Positions 7,076-16,748 of a stretch of DNA of 64,000 nucleotides are shown here, piece by piece; within the stretch, counting starts at the first letter, position 1; each line of letters begins with the position of its first letter. The translations under genes were made by a program, and so were the position numbers. This DNA is from F23-D06 sp045132055 (GTDB lineage Bacteria > Bacteroidota > Bacteroidia > Bacteroidales > WCHB1-69): positions 1 through 64,000 of the forward strand of contig JBGURP010000012.1 in the NCBI GenBank assembly GCA_045132055.1, read 5' to 3'. A model generated the notes under the pieces. It did not search any database, was not told where the DNA came from, and was given only the letters and a program-made list of their open reading frames with translations.

Positions 7076-9379
7076 ATGAAACAGAAAATCGCAAAATCCT
7101 GTCTCTTTATAACCCTCGCGCTAGTGGCCGCCTCCTTCCTGCCTTGGGTCTATCTGACCAAGATCTACTACATCTTCCGCTACATCATCATGGCTCTGAT
7201 TGGCCTCTCCCTGCTACTCACGTTCTCAGTGGAAAAATTTTTCTCCGCAAGATTCATGCGACTCTTTTTACTGACCATCGTGCTGGTGGGCATCGAGTTT
7301 GTGTGTTTCCATCTCTTCGGGCATCGCTACCGTCCGGAAGACCTGAGCCAGCTCATCGTGGCATTCCTATGCATCGGCATTGGTATTGGTATGGACGAAG
7401 ACATCCATTTTTGGGCCAATGTTTCCTACTATTACACCCTCATTCTGATAGTGATGACGCTCATCAACTGCTTCTATTGGGCAGGCGGTTTGTATATTCC
7501 TGAACACTACATGCTGGATGAAGGCAAGAACCAGATTGGCGGAATGCTGGCCATCGCTGCCGCCGCCACCTTCTTTTTCGGTGTGAAAATCAAAGAGCAG
7601 CGCACCCCTTACATGGTGGTTTTCGCGCTGGCGTTCCTCGCCCTGCTGCTCATCCGCGCACGCTCCGACTTCTTCGCCGTACTATTGTGTGCCCTTTTCA
7701 TAGCCGGCAAAGACTTGGACTGGAGATGGAAATGGAATCTGAAGACGGTCCTGACCATCCTCGGCATCATCGTCATCGGCTACATCCTTTACACGGGCTT
7801 CATTGGCGATGAACTCACCCGCTTCATGGTGGGCGGCAAGTCCTCCTCCGACCTGGACGTGCTGACTTCCAACCGCATGGAACGCAATAAGATGGGCCTC
7901 GATGCACTCATCCATGACCCGTTAGCTGGCGAGATGGAAGAAGAATCTGGTATTCTATTGATACACAACTACATATTACTTCGATTAGTGCGTTATGGCA
8001 TCTGGTCGCTACCGTTGGTGGGCTTCTACATCTATTTTGGAATTCTTACCATCGTGGCCCTCTTCCGGGAGCGCAAAACGGACATCCGCGATGCGGGTTT
8101 TGTGGCATGCGCAGTGCCCTTGCTCGTCAGTTTTGTGGAGCCGAACTTCCCCTACGGGCCGGGCTCGGTGCAAATGCTGGCCTTCCTGCTGCTGGGCGCG
8201 ACGTTCCATGCGCGACAAGTGCCTCCGAAGCGCGAACCGGTCAAGGGTGGCAAAGTGCTGCACATCTGTAACGACTTTACATACAGTAAAGTACACACCG
8301 AACTCTATCAGAAACTCGACCAGCAGGGCGTGGAACAGATCATCTACACGCCCATCCGCAAAAAAGAGCTGGAGGGTCTCAATCGTTTTGAAGGCGAACA
8401 TACCCGTATCATATATTCGTACATTCTGAAGCCGCTGCATAAGGTTTTCTTCAATCTGAAAATCGACAAGATTTGCAAAGACATCGCCAAGCAGGTTAAT
8501 TTGGAGGAAGTCGGCTACGTGCATGCCACCAATCTGTTCAGCGACGGCGCGGTGGCATTGCGCCTGAAAGAGCGGTACGGAATCCCCTTCATCACGGCGG
8601 TGCGCAATGCCGACGTGAACGCATTCTTGCGTTACACACCCCACCTTTGGTGGGTACACCGCGCCGTTATCCGCAAGTCCAATCATATCATCTCCATCAC
8701 CCCTGCCCTGCAAAACCGGCTCAACAGCCACTGGACCCTGTGCGGAATGCGTGAGGTTGTGAGAGCTAAGAATATCATCATCGCCAATGGCATCAACGAC
8801 TACTGGCTCAATCATCTTCATCTGGACATGGCGCAACATGGCCTGAACCATCATATTGTCTATGTGGGCAACTTCGATGACAACAAGAATGTAGTGCGGC
8901 TGGTGGAGGCTGTGCTTTCGATCCAAAAGGAGATTCCAGACATCCATCTGGATTTGGTTGGTGGAACGGGCAATATGGAAACCAAAGTACTGGCCCTCGT
9001 GCAGCAGCATCCCAATACACTAGCCTATCTCGGCAAAATTTACAAAAAAGATAAATTGCAAGCAGTCTATGCTCAAAACAGCATCTTCGCCATGCCCTCC
9101 AAAACAGAGACGTTCGGTCTGGTCTATGTAGAAGCCCTGTCGCAAGGATTGTCGGTCCTGTACACCAAGGGTGAAGGCATTGACGGCCTGTTCGAGGAGC
9201 ACATCGGCGAGGCGGTCAACCCTACCTCACCGGCCAGCATTGAGCACGCTTTGAGGACTTTGCTCACCCGTCCTGAAGATTACCAAACCGTGCCCCAAGC
9301 GCGTTTTTCGGATTTCGACTGGCACAGCATTGCTCAAAAATACCAGGCATTGTATTCCGCCGAAGCACAAAACTGTTAA
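7076..9379 (+). CDS. Wzy-like polymerase fused to a GT4 glycosyltransferase
   Basis: One uninterrupted 767-residue frame with two parts. Residues 1-385 are strongly hydrophobic, with about 11-12 membrane helices and a periplasmic loop around 243-285 (SSSDLDVLTSNRMERNK), as in O-antigen polymerases/ligases. From about 389 (KVLHICNDFTYSK) the protein becomes a soluble GT-B glycosyltransferase of family 4, with the EX7E motif in ETFGLVYVE near 678-686. Polymerases and glycosyltransferases are normally separate proteins. The fusion would place a cytoplasmic transferase on the polymerase at the inner membrane. No frameshift or internal stop marks the junction, though a sequencing-related fusion cannot be excluded. 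Confidence 0.8.
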   Translation: MKQKIAKSCLFITLALVAASFLPWVYLTKIYYIFRYIIMALIGLSLLLTFSVEKFFSARFMRLFLLTIVLVGIEFVCFHLFGHRYRPEDLSQLIVAFLCIGIGIGMDEDIHFWANVSYYYTLILIVMTLINCFYWAGGLYIPEHYMLDEGKNQIGGMLAIAAAATFFFGVKIKEQRTPYMVVFALAFLALLLIRARSDFFAVLLCALFIAGKDLDWRWKWNLKTVLTILGIIVIGYILYTGFIGDELTRFMVGGKSSSDLDVLTSNRMERNKMGLDALIHDPLAGEMEEESGILLIHNYILLRLVRYGIWSLPLVGFYIYFGILTIVALFRERKTDIRDAGFVACAVPLLVSFVEPNFPYGPGSVQMLAFLLLGATFHARQVPPKREPVKGGKVLHICNDFTYSKVHTELYQKLDQQGVEQIIYTPIRKKELEGLNRFEGEHTRIIYSYILKPLHKVFFNLKIDKICKDIAKQVNLEEVGYVHATNLFSDGAVALRLKERYGIPFITAVRNADVNAFLRYTPHLWWVHRAVIRKSNHIISITPALQNRLNSHWTLCGMREVVRAKNIIIANGINDYWLNHLHLDMAQHGLNHHIVYVGNFDDNKNVVRLVEAVLSIQKEIPDIHLDLVGGTGNMETKVLALVQQHPNTLAYLGKIYKKDKLQAVYAQNSIFAMPSKTETFGLVYVEALSQGLSVLYTKGEGIDGLFEEHIGEAVNPTSPASIEHALRTLLTRPEDYQTVPQARFSDFDWHSIAQKYQALYSAEAQNC

Positions 9380-9397
9380 TCATTCTTTGAAAAGCGT

Positions 9398-10402
9398 ATG
9401 AAACTGTCTGTTATCTGCCCGATTTACAACGAAGAGAAGCACATTGCCGCTTGCTTGGATTCCATTTTGCGTCAGGATTTCCCGAAGGAGGAGTTGGAAG
9501 TTTTGCTGGTGGACGGCATGAGCACCGACCGCACCCGCGAGATTGTACAACAATACACAGCGCAATATCCGTTCATCTTTTTGCTGGACAATCCCAAGCG
9601 TATTGTGCCCACTGGCCTGAACATCGGCATTCGCGTGGCCCAGGGCGAAGTCATCATCCGCCTGGACGCGCACGCCATCTATCCGGACAATTACTTCTCC
9701 GCGCTGGTGGACAAATTATTCGCGCTCAACGCTGACAACGTGGGCGGCCTATGCAGGACCCTGCCAGCCAAGGACACACCTATGTGCGAGGCCATTGCCG
9801 CTGCGCTCAGTTCCCCCTTCGGCATGGGCGACTCGCACTTCCGCATCGGCACCAACAAGGAAATGCAGGTAGATACTGTGCCCTTCGGTTGTTTCCGTCG
9901 CGAAGTGTTTGACAAAATCGGCTATTTTGACGAAGAATTGGTCCGCAACCAAGATGATGAGTTCAACGGGCGCATCATCAAATTCGGCGGACACATCTAC
10001 CTCATCCCCTCCGTTGTCATCGACTACTACGGCCGCGACAGCATCGGCAAGTTATCGAAGATGTTCTACCAATATGGGCTTTTCAAACCGTTAGTAAACA
10101 AAAAACTTGGAAATCCCGCTTCCGTGCGGCAGTTTTTCCCGTTTTTCTTCGTTCTCGGACTGATTATCGGATTAATTCTCAGCTTAGCAAGTACCTTTTT
10201 CCGAATTCTTTACATTGCCGTCCTGGCACTCTATATTTTTCTGGCAGCCTATTATAGCATCCGCCAAGTAAAAGGGTTGAAAAGGATTTTCCTGCTGATG
10301 GGCACGTTTTTCGTGATTCATGTCAGCTATGGCTGGGGATACTTGCGGGGTATGTTTAAACTGCTATTGAAGAAGAGTTTTTCAGCGGAATCAAACCACT
10401 GA
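9398..10402 (+). CDS. Family 2 glycosyltransferase, ExoA-like
   Basis: A 334-residue protein with a GT-A fold opening (KLSVICPIYNEEKHIAACLD), an aspartate site typical of the ExoA/succinoglycan branch (RLDAHAIYPDNYF, D90) and acceptor-side residues NQDDEFNGRI near 188-197. The C-terminal third (about 248-325) holds three hydrophobic helices that would anchor it in the inner membrane. It probably adds a sugar to the lipid-linked repeat unit on the cytoplasmic face. It is the last plus-strand gene of the locus and ends only eleven bases from the convergent dxs stop. No terminator is visible between them. Confidence 0.87.
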   Translation: MKLSVICPIYNEEKHIAACLDSILRQDFPKEELEVLLVDGMSTDRTREIVQQYTAQYPFIFLLDNPKRIVPTGLNIGIRVAQGEVIIRLDAHAIYPDNYFSALVDKLFALNADNVGGLCRTLPAKDTPMCEAIAAALSSPFGMGDSHFRIGTNKEMQVDTVPFGCFRREVFDKIGYFDEELVRNQDDEFNGRIIKFGGHIYLIPSVVIDYYGRDSIGKLSKMFYQYGLFKPLVNKKLGNPASVRQFFPFFFVLGLIIGLILSLASTFFRILYIAVLALYIFLAAYYSIRQVKGLKRIFLLMGTFFVIHVSYGWGYLRGMFKLLLKKSFSAESNH

Positions 10403-10413
10403 TTTGCAACCAA

Positions 10414-12303
10414 TTATAATATCTCCTTGATTTTCTGTTTGATATCATCCACACCAAAACCCACTTCGTGATATAGGCTCGGGATATCTCCTTGTGCAAT
10501 AAAGCGGTCGGGAATGGCCACATGATGCAGTTGGTTGGATAGCTGATGATCTTCCAGAAATTCAGCCACAGCAGAAAAGAGGCCACCCTTTTCGGTGCCG
10601 TCCTCCACGGTGAGCCAGACGGGATATTGCGCGGCCAATTCTTGCAGTTTTTCCTCATCCAAAGGTTTCAAGAAGCGCACATTGAGATGTGCAGGTTTGA
10701 TATTTTCCTCTTTCAAGGCATCGAGGGCCTTACTCACGTTGTTGCCCAGCGGTCCCAACGAGAGCACGAGCACTTTCTCGCCCTGGCGCAGCATTTCTGC
10801 CTTGCCAATGGGCAAGGTTTGTGGTTCATTGCGCCAGTCGGTGAGCACGCCGCGCCCGCGGGGGTAGCGGATCACGAAGGGCAGTCCGCCGTTCTTGGCA
10901 TTCTGATAGGCGGTGAACATCATATTGCGTAGTTCATGCTCGTTGAGCGGCGAAGCGATAATCAGGTTGGGCACGGAGCGCAGGAAGGCTAGGTCGAACG
11001 AGCCCTGGTGCGTGGCGCCATCCTCGCCCACTAAGCCAGCGCGGTCAATGCAAAAGATAACGGGCAGATTCTGCAAGGCCACATCGTGAATCACCTGGTC
11101 GTAGCCGCGTTGCAGAAAGGAAGAATAGATATTGCAGAACGGGATATAGCCTTCGGCGGCCAGTCCAGCGGCAAAGGTTACCGCGTGCTGCTCGGCGATG
11201 CCCACGTCAAACACGCGATTGGGAAACTCTGCATCCATGATGGTCAGCGAACAGCCCGTGGCCATGGCTGGCGTGATGCCCACCACTTTTTCATCTTCAC
11301 GTGCAATTTCCAGTATCGTGTGCCCGAACACATCCTGATATTTCGGAGGCATGTCCGCGCAATCGGGTTGGATAATCTGTCCCGTGGCCGGATCGAACTT
11401 GCCCGGCGCATGGTACGCCGTCTGCTGCTTCTCCGCCATATCCAATCCCTTGCCTTTGATGGTCAGCACATGGAACAACTTGAGCCCCGGTAGTTTTTTC
11501 AAATCCTGCAGGGTCTTGACCAGATGGATTACATCATGGCCATCGGCAGGACCGAAATAGCGGTAGCCAAGACTCTGGAACCAGTTGCTGCCACCCAATA
11601 GATAGCCTTTGAGCCCATTGCCCAATCTACCCAGTTTGTCCGTGAAACGGTTGGATTGCTTGGTGCGGAAGGTGAACAGGTTCCACATGCGGTTCTTGAA
11701 CCGGTTATAGGCAGGCGACGCGGTGATGGAGAGCAGGTACTTGCTCATCGCACCCGTGCTACTGTCAATAGAAATCTTGTTATCATTGAGAATCACCAGC
11801 ATATTCACATTGCGGTAAGCAGCCTGATTCATGGCTTCGAAGGCCATACCGCCCGTCATGGCACCGTCGCCGATGACAGCAATGTGGTTACGCTGGGTGT
11901 CGCCGTCCATTTTGGCGGCCATAGCCATGCCCAGAGCGGCGGAAATGGACGTGGACGAATGTCCGGTACCAAAGGAGTCGTATTCGCTCTCCTCGCGGCG
12001 CGGAAAGCCGCTAATACCGTGATAGCATCTGTTGGTGGCAAACTGATCCTTGCGTCCGGTAAGAATCTTGTGTGCGTATGCCTGATGGCCCACATCCCAC
12101 ACCAGCTTGTCGTTGGGTGTGTCAAACACATAGTGTATGGCCACAGTCAGCTCCACCACACCAAGGCTGGATCCGAGATGACCTGGATGCTGAGCCGTCT
12201 GCTCAATGATGAAATGTCGCAGTTCATCGCACAATTGCGGCAACTGGTCAAGAGAAAGCTTGCGCAAATCCTCCGGTGTCTGTATGTGTTCCAAATATCC
12301 CAT
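10414..12303 (-). CDS. dxs: 1-deoxy-D-xylulose-5-phosphate synthase
   Basis: A full-length 629-residue thiamine-diphosphate enzyme that condenses pyruvate and glyceraldehyde-3-phosphate in the first step of the MEP isoprenoid pathway. Seen directly: PGHLGSSLG (40-48), the ThDP motif beginning GDGAMTGG (145-152), and the C-terminal transketolase pyrimidine and C domains (CIDRAGLVGEDGATHQG). Its ATG shares one base with the stop of the upstream glycosyltransferase gene (TAATG), so the two are translationally coupled. Isoprenoid supply and envelope glycan assembly meet at undecaprenyl phosphate, which may explain the company it keeps. Confidence 0.97.
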   Translation of the reverse strand: MGYLEHIQTPEDLRKLSLDQLPQLCDELRHFIIEQTAQHPGHLGSSLGVVELTVAIHYVFDTPNDKLVWDVGHQAYAHKILTGRKDQFATNRCYHGISGFPRREESEYDSFGTGHSSTSISAALGMAMAAKMDGDTQRNHIAVIGDGAMTGGMAFEAMNQAAYRNVNMLVILNDNKISIDSSTGAMSKYLLSITASPAYNRFKNRMWNLFTFRTKQSNRFTDKLGRLGNGLKGYLLGGSNWFQSLGYRYFGPADGHDVIHLVKTLQDLKKLPGLKLFHVLTIKGKGLDMAEKQQTAYHAPGKFDPATGQIIQPDCADMPPKYQDVFGHTILEIAREDEKVVGITPAMATGCSLTIMDAEFPNRVFDVGIAEQHAVTFAAGLAAEGYIPFCNIYSSFLQRGYDQVIHDVALQNLPVIFCIDRAGLVGEDGATHQGSFDLAFLRSVPNLIIASPLNEHELRNMMFTAYQNAKNGGLPFVIRYPRGRGVLTDWRNEPQTLPIGKAEMLRQGEKVLVLSLGPLGNNVSKALDALKEENIKPAHLNVRFLKPLDEEKLQELAAQYPVWLTVEDGTEKGGLFSAVAEFLEDHQLSNQLHHVAIPDRFIAQGDIPSLYHEVGFGVDDIKQKIKEIL

Positions 12304-13511
12304 TACTTAGCGAGCACTTGCTGATAGAATTCCAATAATTTTTGGGTAATCAATTCATTGTTATGATGCATGGAGATGAAATCCCGCGCATTTTCCGAGA
12401 TGATGGAACAGAGGTCCGGGGTTTGGATGCACTTGTCGATAACCGACAGAAACTCTTCGGGCGTGTCTGCGATGAAGAGATGCTTGCCATTTTCCACGGC
12501 GAGGCCCTCTGCACCCACAGAAGTGGTAATCACCACGCGGCCCAAAGCCATAGCCTCCACAATTTTCACGCGTACGCCGCTACCGGAGAGAAGCGGAACA
12601 ATCATCATGTCATGATCCAGCATAAACTCATTGGCGCTGGGCACAGCACCCACAAATTGCACGTTCGGGTCCTGCCGTTGCAAGAGTTTGTCGGGAGTTC
12701 CATGGCCGGCCACCGTAAACTGGAGCTCTGGATGTGCCTCGTGAATCAGCGGCCACACATCGTCCAAAAACCACTCGATACCCTCCATATTGGGCGACCA
12801 ATTCATGCTGCCAATGTGGCATAGCGACGGCTTGTCAGAGGCAATGTAATCATCTTCCAGCTCGTAATTATCCATGTCAATGCCAAACGGAATGACCACG
12901 CCCGGTACTGATGGTGCCGTTTGCTGGAAATATTGGTAATCAGGATCCGAAATCGTCATATAACCATCCATTTTCTTCAGGATGGTGTTCTCCACATGTT
13001 CCAGTTGTTTTTTGTTCACACGATACACCATCTTCATCATCAGGTTGGACTCGTTCTCTGCCAGCCGTTCCCAAATCTGATGTTCAATGTTGTGCATACG
13101 GATGACCACTTTGGCTTTGCTGTATTTTCTTATCACATCCAAATAAGGAGTCACATAGATGGATTCCAGATGGATGATGTCAAAAGTCTCATGTCGCAGG
13201 ATATGTTCCAACTTGGAAGCCATATCCTTGGAGTTGAAGCGCTCGATATGATACGATTTTCGCATGAAAATGGAACGGATGCCGTCCGTAATATGCGGGG
13301 TGGTGTCAATGAATGTGGATTCGAAGCGCGTTTTCTGCAGGTAATCTGCAGGGAAGGCGTCAATTTTGACGGGATGCTTCTGGGTCTCCACTGCAACCAC
13401 GCGCACTTCCTGTCCGCTTTCCAGCAGACCGCGCGTAATGTTGTGCATGGCGATACAACCGCCATCCACCTGCGGCAAAGGGGGCTTATGACAAAGTTGA
13501 AGAACTTTCAT
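12303..13511 (-). CDS. Family 4 glycosyltransferase
   Basis: A 402-residue GT-B protein. The N-terminal domain opens KVLQLCHKPPLPQVDGG with a glycine-rich acceptor loop; the C-terminal donor domain contains GSMNWSPNMEGIEWFL and the conserved GSGVRVKIVEAMALG that carries the donor-binding glutamate. Proteins of this subtype act in exopolysaccharide or LPS core assembly. The start overlaps the LptF/LptG-like gene by 26 bases and the stop overlaps dxs by one, so it belongs to that minus-strand operon. Coupling to an LPS-transport permease makes an LPS-related acceptor plausible but unproven. Confidence 0.87.
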   Translation of the reverse strand: MKVLQLCHKPPLPQVDGGCIAMHNITRGLLESGQEVRVVAVETQKHPVKIDAFPADYLQKTRFESTFIDTTPHITDGIRSIFMRKSYHIERFNSKDMASKLEHILRHETFDIIHLESIYVTPYLDVIRKYSKAKVVIRMHNIEHQIWERLAENESNLMMKMVYRVNKKQLEHVENTILKKMDGYMTISDPDYQYFQQTAPSVPGVVIPFGIDMDNYELEDDYIASDKPSLCHIGSMNWSPNMEGIEWFLDDVWPLIHEAHPELQFTVAGHGTPDKLLQRQDPNVQFVGAVPSANEFMLDHDMMIVPLLSGSGVRVKIVEAMALGRVVITTSVGAEGLAVENGKHLFIADTPEEFLSVIDKCIQTPDLCSIISENARDFISMHHNNELITQKLLEFYQQVLAK

Positions 13512-14958
13512 TTGATTTTTTTCGGAATATTTTAATGTTTTTGATTTTTTCTACCATACGGGTATATGTCTCCGGCGAAAGCACCGCAGAATCGGTGGTG
13601 GCATGATACGTCAGGAACACGCAAATCGGCAACAGCACAAAAGAAGACAAGAACATACCGAACCACACTGGCATGGGACTGTTCTTGGCAATTTTCTCTC
13701 CCATGATAGAGATGGCGAAATAGAGCGTGAAGAACACCACGGTGATGACCAACGGTATGCCGATACCACCCTTTCGGATGATGGAGCCCAACGGCGCGCC
13801 GATGAAGAAGAACAGCAGACAAGCCAGCGACATAGTGAATTTTCTGAAAAACTCAATCTGATATGACCACATCTGCGACGTTCTGAACGACATGTCCTGG
13901 AAAGAAAACCGAACTGCGAAATTCGCGGCGTGTGCCCTGCTGTCAGCAGTTTGCATAATGCGCGGCAACAGTTCTGGAGACACTTGGCTCAGATCATAAT
14001 GGCGTGTCTGCGTGGTAATCGTATCAAAGGTTGTGTCGTTTTGTATCATGTTATGATAAAAATAGAGATGCGCCAAAAAGGCATCCGACGCGGTATATGC
14101 GAAATCCTTGATCTCTGATTTCAGCGTGTCTATTTTCTCGTTCAGCTGAGAGATAGACATGGCGGTGGAGTGACTTTGGAACAGGCTTTCGTCATTGTTG
14201 CCCATGGCAGAAAACTCCGACAAGTCGAAACGCTTGTACTGTTTGTCAAAGGTGGCGCGCGTCAGCGGCAATCTGTTACCTGTCGCACGGGCATTCGAGT
14301 AAGATGCCTCATCCCAATAAGACCCGTCATACAAGGTGAACATGATGTACTTCTTGTCGGGCGTCATCTTCATTGTGCCGCTTTGGGCGTAAGTCACCGT
14401 GGTGTTACCCATGTGCTTGGAGTGGTCGTAAATGAGTACATCCTTGATGGTTTCACCATCTGCCATCTTCTTTCCCACGCGGATTGTATAGTTGTCGAAC
14501 CCATAATAGAAGACGCCTTCGTCGATATTGAATGCAGGCTTTTGCTCCTGGATATCGAACAGTAGCATACGCAGTTTGACCGCGGAACGGGGAATAATCT
14601 CGTTGGAGAACTCGAAAGCCACCAAAGAGATAACGAGTGACAGAACAGCCAAGGGACGCATCATCTGGCGGATGGACACGCCTGCCGATTTCAACGCCAC
14701 TATCTCATAACGTTCGCCCATGTTGCCGAACGTCATGAGGGAGGCCAGCAGCACAGCCAGCGGAAACGCCATGGAAGTCAGCGTGATGGAGGCGTAGAAA
14801 AGGAGTTTCAGGAGCACACTGATCTCCAAACCTTTTCCGACCAGTTCATCCACCCATTTCCACAAAAACTGCATCAGCAGCACAAACAATGCGACAAAAA
14901 AGGTCAGGACAAAGGGTCCGAGGAAGTTTTTACACAGATACCGGTTTATGATTTTCAT
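13486..14958 (-). CDS. LptF/LptG family LPS export permease
   Basis: A 490-residue member of the YjgP/YjgQ family. Four hydrophobic helices flank the N-terminus (to about residue 120) and four the C-terminus (about 385-475); between them is a periplasmic beta-jellyroll-like domain. The motif region MTFGNMGERYEIVALKSAGV is the coupling-helix segment that contacts the LptB ATPase. With LptB and its partner it extracts LPS from the inner membrane and passes it to LptC/LptA. Bacteroidota members cannot safely be split into LptF or LptG by eye. Its last codons overlap the downstream glycosyltransferase start by 26 bases. Confidence 0.9.
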   Translation of the reverse strand: MKIINRYLCKNFLGPFVLTFFVALFVLLMQFLWKWVDELVGKGLEISVLLKLLFYASITLTSMAFPLAVLLASLMTFGNMGERYEIVALKSAGVSIRQMMRPLAVLSLVISLVAFEFSNEIIPRSAVKLRMLLFDIQEQKPAFNIDEGVFYYGFDNYTIRVGKKMADGETIKDVLIYDHSKHMGNTTVTYAQSGTMKMTPDKKYIMFTLYDGSYWDEASYSNARATGNRLPLTRATFDKQYKRFDLSEFSAMGNNDESLFQSHSTAMSISQLNEKIDTLKSEIKDFAYTASDAFLAHLYFYHNMIQNDTTFDTITTQTRHYDLSQVSPELLPRIMQTADSRAHAANFAVRFSFQDMSFRTSQMWSYQIEFFRKFTMSLACLLFFFIGAPLGSIIRKGGIGIPLVITVVFFTLYFAISIMGEKIAKNSPMPVWFGMFLSSFVLLPICVFLTYHATTDSAVLSPETYTRMVEKIKNIKIFRKKSNESSSTLS

Positions 14959-14972
14959 GGTGATACTGAATA

Positions 14973-15815
14973 TTAGTAATCACCAAGGGTCTCCGGCAAT
15001 TGTGCCAGGGCAGCCTGCGCCTGTTCGTCATTAGGGGCACTGCCGTGCCATTTGTGCGTTCCTTCCATGAAATCGACACCCTTGCCCATTTCGGTCTTCA
15101 TAATGATGACCACGGGCTTCTGGTGGTGCGTCAACGTCTTGGCCAACGTGAGTGTCTGCACGCATTTTTTCATGTCATTGCCGTCGGTTTCCAACACAAT
15201 CCAATCGGAAGCCTCGAATTTGGCTCTCAAGCGACCCAGGTTGCACACGGCATTGACAGGGCCGTCAATCTGCTTGCCGTTGTAGTCCACCGTGACAATC
15301 AGGTTGTCCACCTTCTTTGCTCCAGCAAACATGACAGCTTCCCAAATCTGGCCTTCCTGCAACTCGCCATCACCCGTGAGAGCAAACACGAGATGCGGGT
15401 CTTTGTTGGCTGTTTTTGCCAGCGCCGCGCCAATAGCGACCGACAAGCCCTGTCCAAGGGAGCCGGAAGCAATGCGAATGCCAGGAAGTCCTTCCACTGG
15501 CGTTGGGTGTCCCTGCAAACGGGTGTGCAGCTTGCGGAAAGTGGCCAACTCGCTAATCGGGAAATAGCCTCTGCGGGCCATCACACTGTACAGCACCGGC
15601 GTGATATGGCCATTGGAGAGGAAAAACATGTCCTCGCCTGCGCCTTCACGAGTGAATTTGGCCGGGTCGATTTCCATAATCTGAAAATAGAGGGCAGTCA
15701 GAAAATCCGCACAGCCCAATGAGCCGCCCGGGTGGCCGGAAGCGGCACCATGTACCATTCTGATAATGTCGCGTCTCACTTGAGCGGCAACATCTTGCAA
15801 TTCCTTTATATCCAT
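14973..15815 (-). CDS. Transketolase N-terminal half (split transketolase)
   Basis: A 280-residue protein equal to the ThDP pyrophosphate-binding domain of transketolase: SGHPGGSLG at 26-34 and the metal/ThDP motif GDGELQEGQIWE at 148-159. Full-length transketolases are about 650 residues, so this is the N subunit of the split form, which needs a C subunit with the pyrimidine-binding domain. The usual next-door C subunit is absent; the following gene is the LPS permease. It ends cleanly at TAA, with no remnant of the second half downstream, so it does not look like a recent truncation. The partner should be encoded elsewhere. Confidence 0.93.
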   Translation of the reverse strand: MDIKELQDVAAQVRRDIIRMVHGAASGHPGGSLGCADFLTALYFQIMEIDPAKFTREGAGEDMFFLSNGHITPVLYSVMARRGYFPISELATFRKLHTRLQGHPTPVEGLPGIRIASGSLGQGLSVAIGAALAKTANKDPHLVFALTGDGELQEGQIWEAVMFAGAKKVDNLIVTVDYNGKQIDGPVNAVCNLGRLRAKFEASDWIVLETDGNDMKKCVQTLTLAKTLTHHQKPVVIIMKTEMGKGVDFMEGTHKWHGSAPNDEQAQAALAQLPETLGDY

Positions 15816-15839
15816 AATATTGTAATTTTGTTCATTAAC

Positions 15840-16241
15840 TTATAGCTCAACCGCAGAAGAAATCTTCTCTGCAATCTGCTGGAATTCCTCTTGGGTCAGC
15901 TGAACACGCTCGGCCTTGAAATTCAAATCGCCGACGCCATTGATAGGCACGAGATGGATATGGTTATGCGGCACATCAATGCCAATCACAGCCACGCCTA
16001 CACGGTTGCACGGGATGGCCTTCTTGATGCCGATGGCCACCTTCTTGGCAAACACCATCATCTCTCCCAACAGATCATCGGGAAGATCGAATATGTAGTC
16101 ATTCTGCAACTTGGTAATCACCAAAGTGTGCCCCTTTGCAATGGGGGATATGTCCAAAAAAGCAAAAAACTTGTCATTTTCTGCAATCTTGTAGCAGGGA
16201 ATCTCGCCTTTGACGATTTTGGTAAAGATTGTATCTTCCAT
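15840..16241 (-). CDS. HIT (histidine triad) family nucleotide hydrolase
   Basis: A 133-residue protein of normal HIT length with the HxHxH triad in PHNHIHLVPI (H92, H94, H96) and the family start (IFTKIVKGEIPCYKIAENDKF). HINT-type enzymes hydrolyse purine nucleoside phosphoramidates and acyl- or aminoacyl-adenylates. It lies twelve bases after greA and 24 before the transketolase half. This greA-HIT pairing looks like an ordinary housekeeping arrangement. Confidence 0.93.
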   Translation of the reverse strand: MEDTIFTKIVKGEIPCYKIAENDKFFAFLDISPIAKGHTLVITKLQNDYIFDLPDDLLGEMMVFAKKVAIGIKKAIPCNRVGVAVIGIDVPHNHIHLVPINGVGDLNFKAERVQLTQEEFQQIAEKISSAVEL

Positions 16242-16253
16242 GATTTTGGGATT

Positions 16254-16727
16254 TTAGCGTGAGACTTCCAAAATTTCGAACTCCATAGCGCCTGCCGGGG
16301 CCTGCATGGTGACCGTATCACCTTTCGAGTTGCCAATCAACGATTTAGCCAACGGGCTGGTGACGGAAATCTTGCCAGCCTTGAAGTCGGACTCAGATTC
16401 CGGCACAATGGTATAGGTCATCACCGCGTTGGTTTTGACATTCTTGACCGTGACGATAGAATAAATCAGCACTTTGGTCACATCAATTTTCGATTCATCC
16501 AACACGCGGGCCTTGGAGATAAGGTTGCGAAGGTTGGCGATTTTGAGTTCCAAGAGGCCTTGGGCTTCCTTCGCAGCATCATACTCAGCATTCTCCGACA
16601 AATCTCCTTTGTCACGCGCTTCAGCTATGGCCTGGGAGATCTTGGGACGCTCCACAGACTCCAACTCATTCAACTCCTTTTTCAAGGCATCAAGACCCTC
16701 CTGGGTATAATATTTCAAATCTTCCAT
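16254..16727 (-). CDS. greA: Transcription elongation factor GreA
   Basis: A 157-residue protein. The N-terminal coiled coil (TQEGLDALKKELNELESVERPK, then AIAEARDKGDLSENAEYDAAKE) carries the acidic tip DLSENAEYDAAKE that enters the RNA polymerase secondary channel and stimulates cleavage of backtracked transcripts. The C-terminal FKBP-like domain contains VTSPLAKSLIGNSKGDTV. It is the first gene of the six-gene minus-strand run to dxs. A strong hairpin immediately upstream separates it from the PorV-like gene. Confidence 0.96.
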   Translation of the reverse strand: MEDLKYYTQEGLDALKKELNELESVERPKISQAIAEARDKGDLSENAEYDAAKEAQGLLELKIANLRNLISKARVLDESKIDVTKVLIYSIVTVKNVKTNAVMTYTIVPESESDFKAGKISVTSPLAKSLIGNSKGDTVTMQAPAGAMEFEILEVSR

Positions 16728-16748
16728 AACAGTGGTTTTTATTACACA

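Noticed and set aside
8009..9010. 333-codon minus-strand ORF
   Set aside because: Antisense shadow of the polymerase-glycosyltransferase fusion; no recognisable domain.
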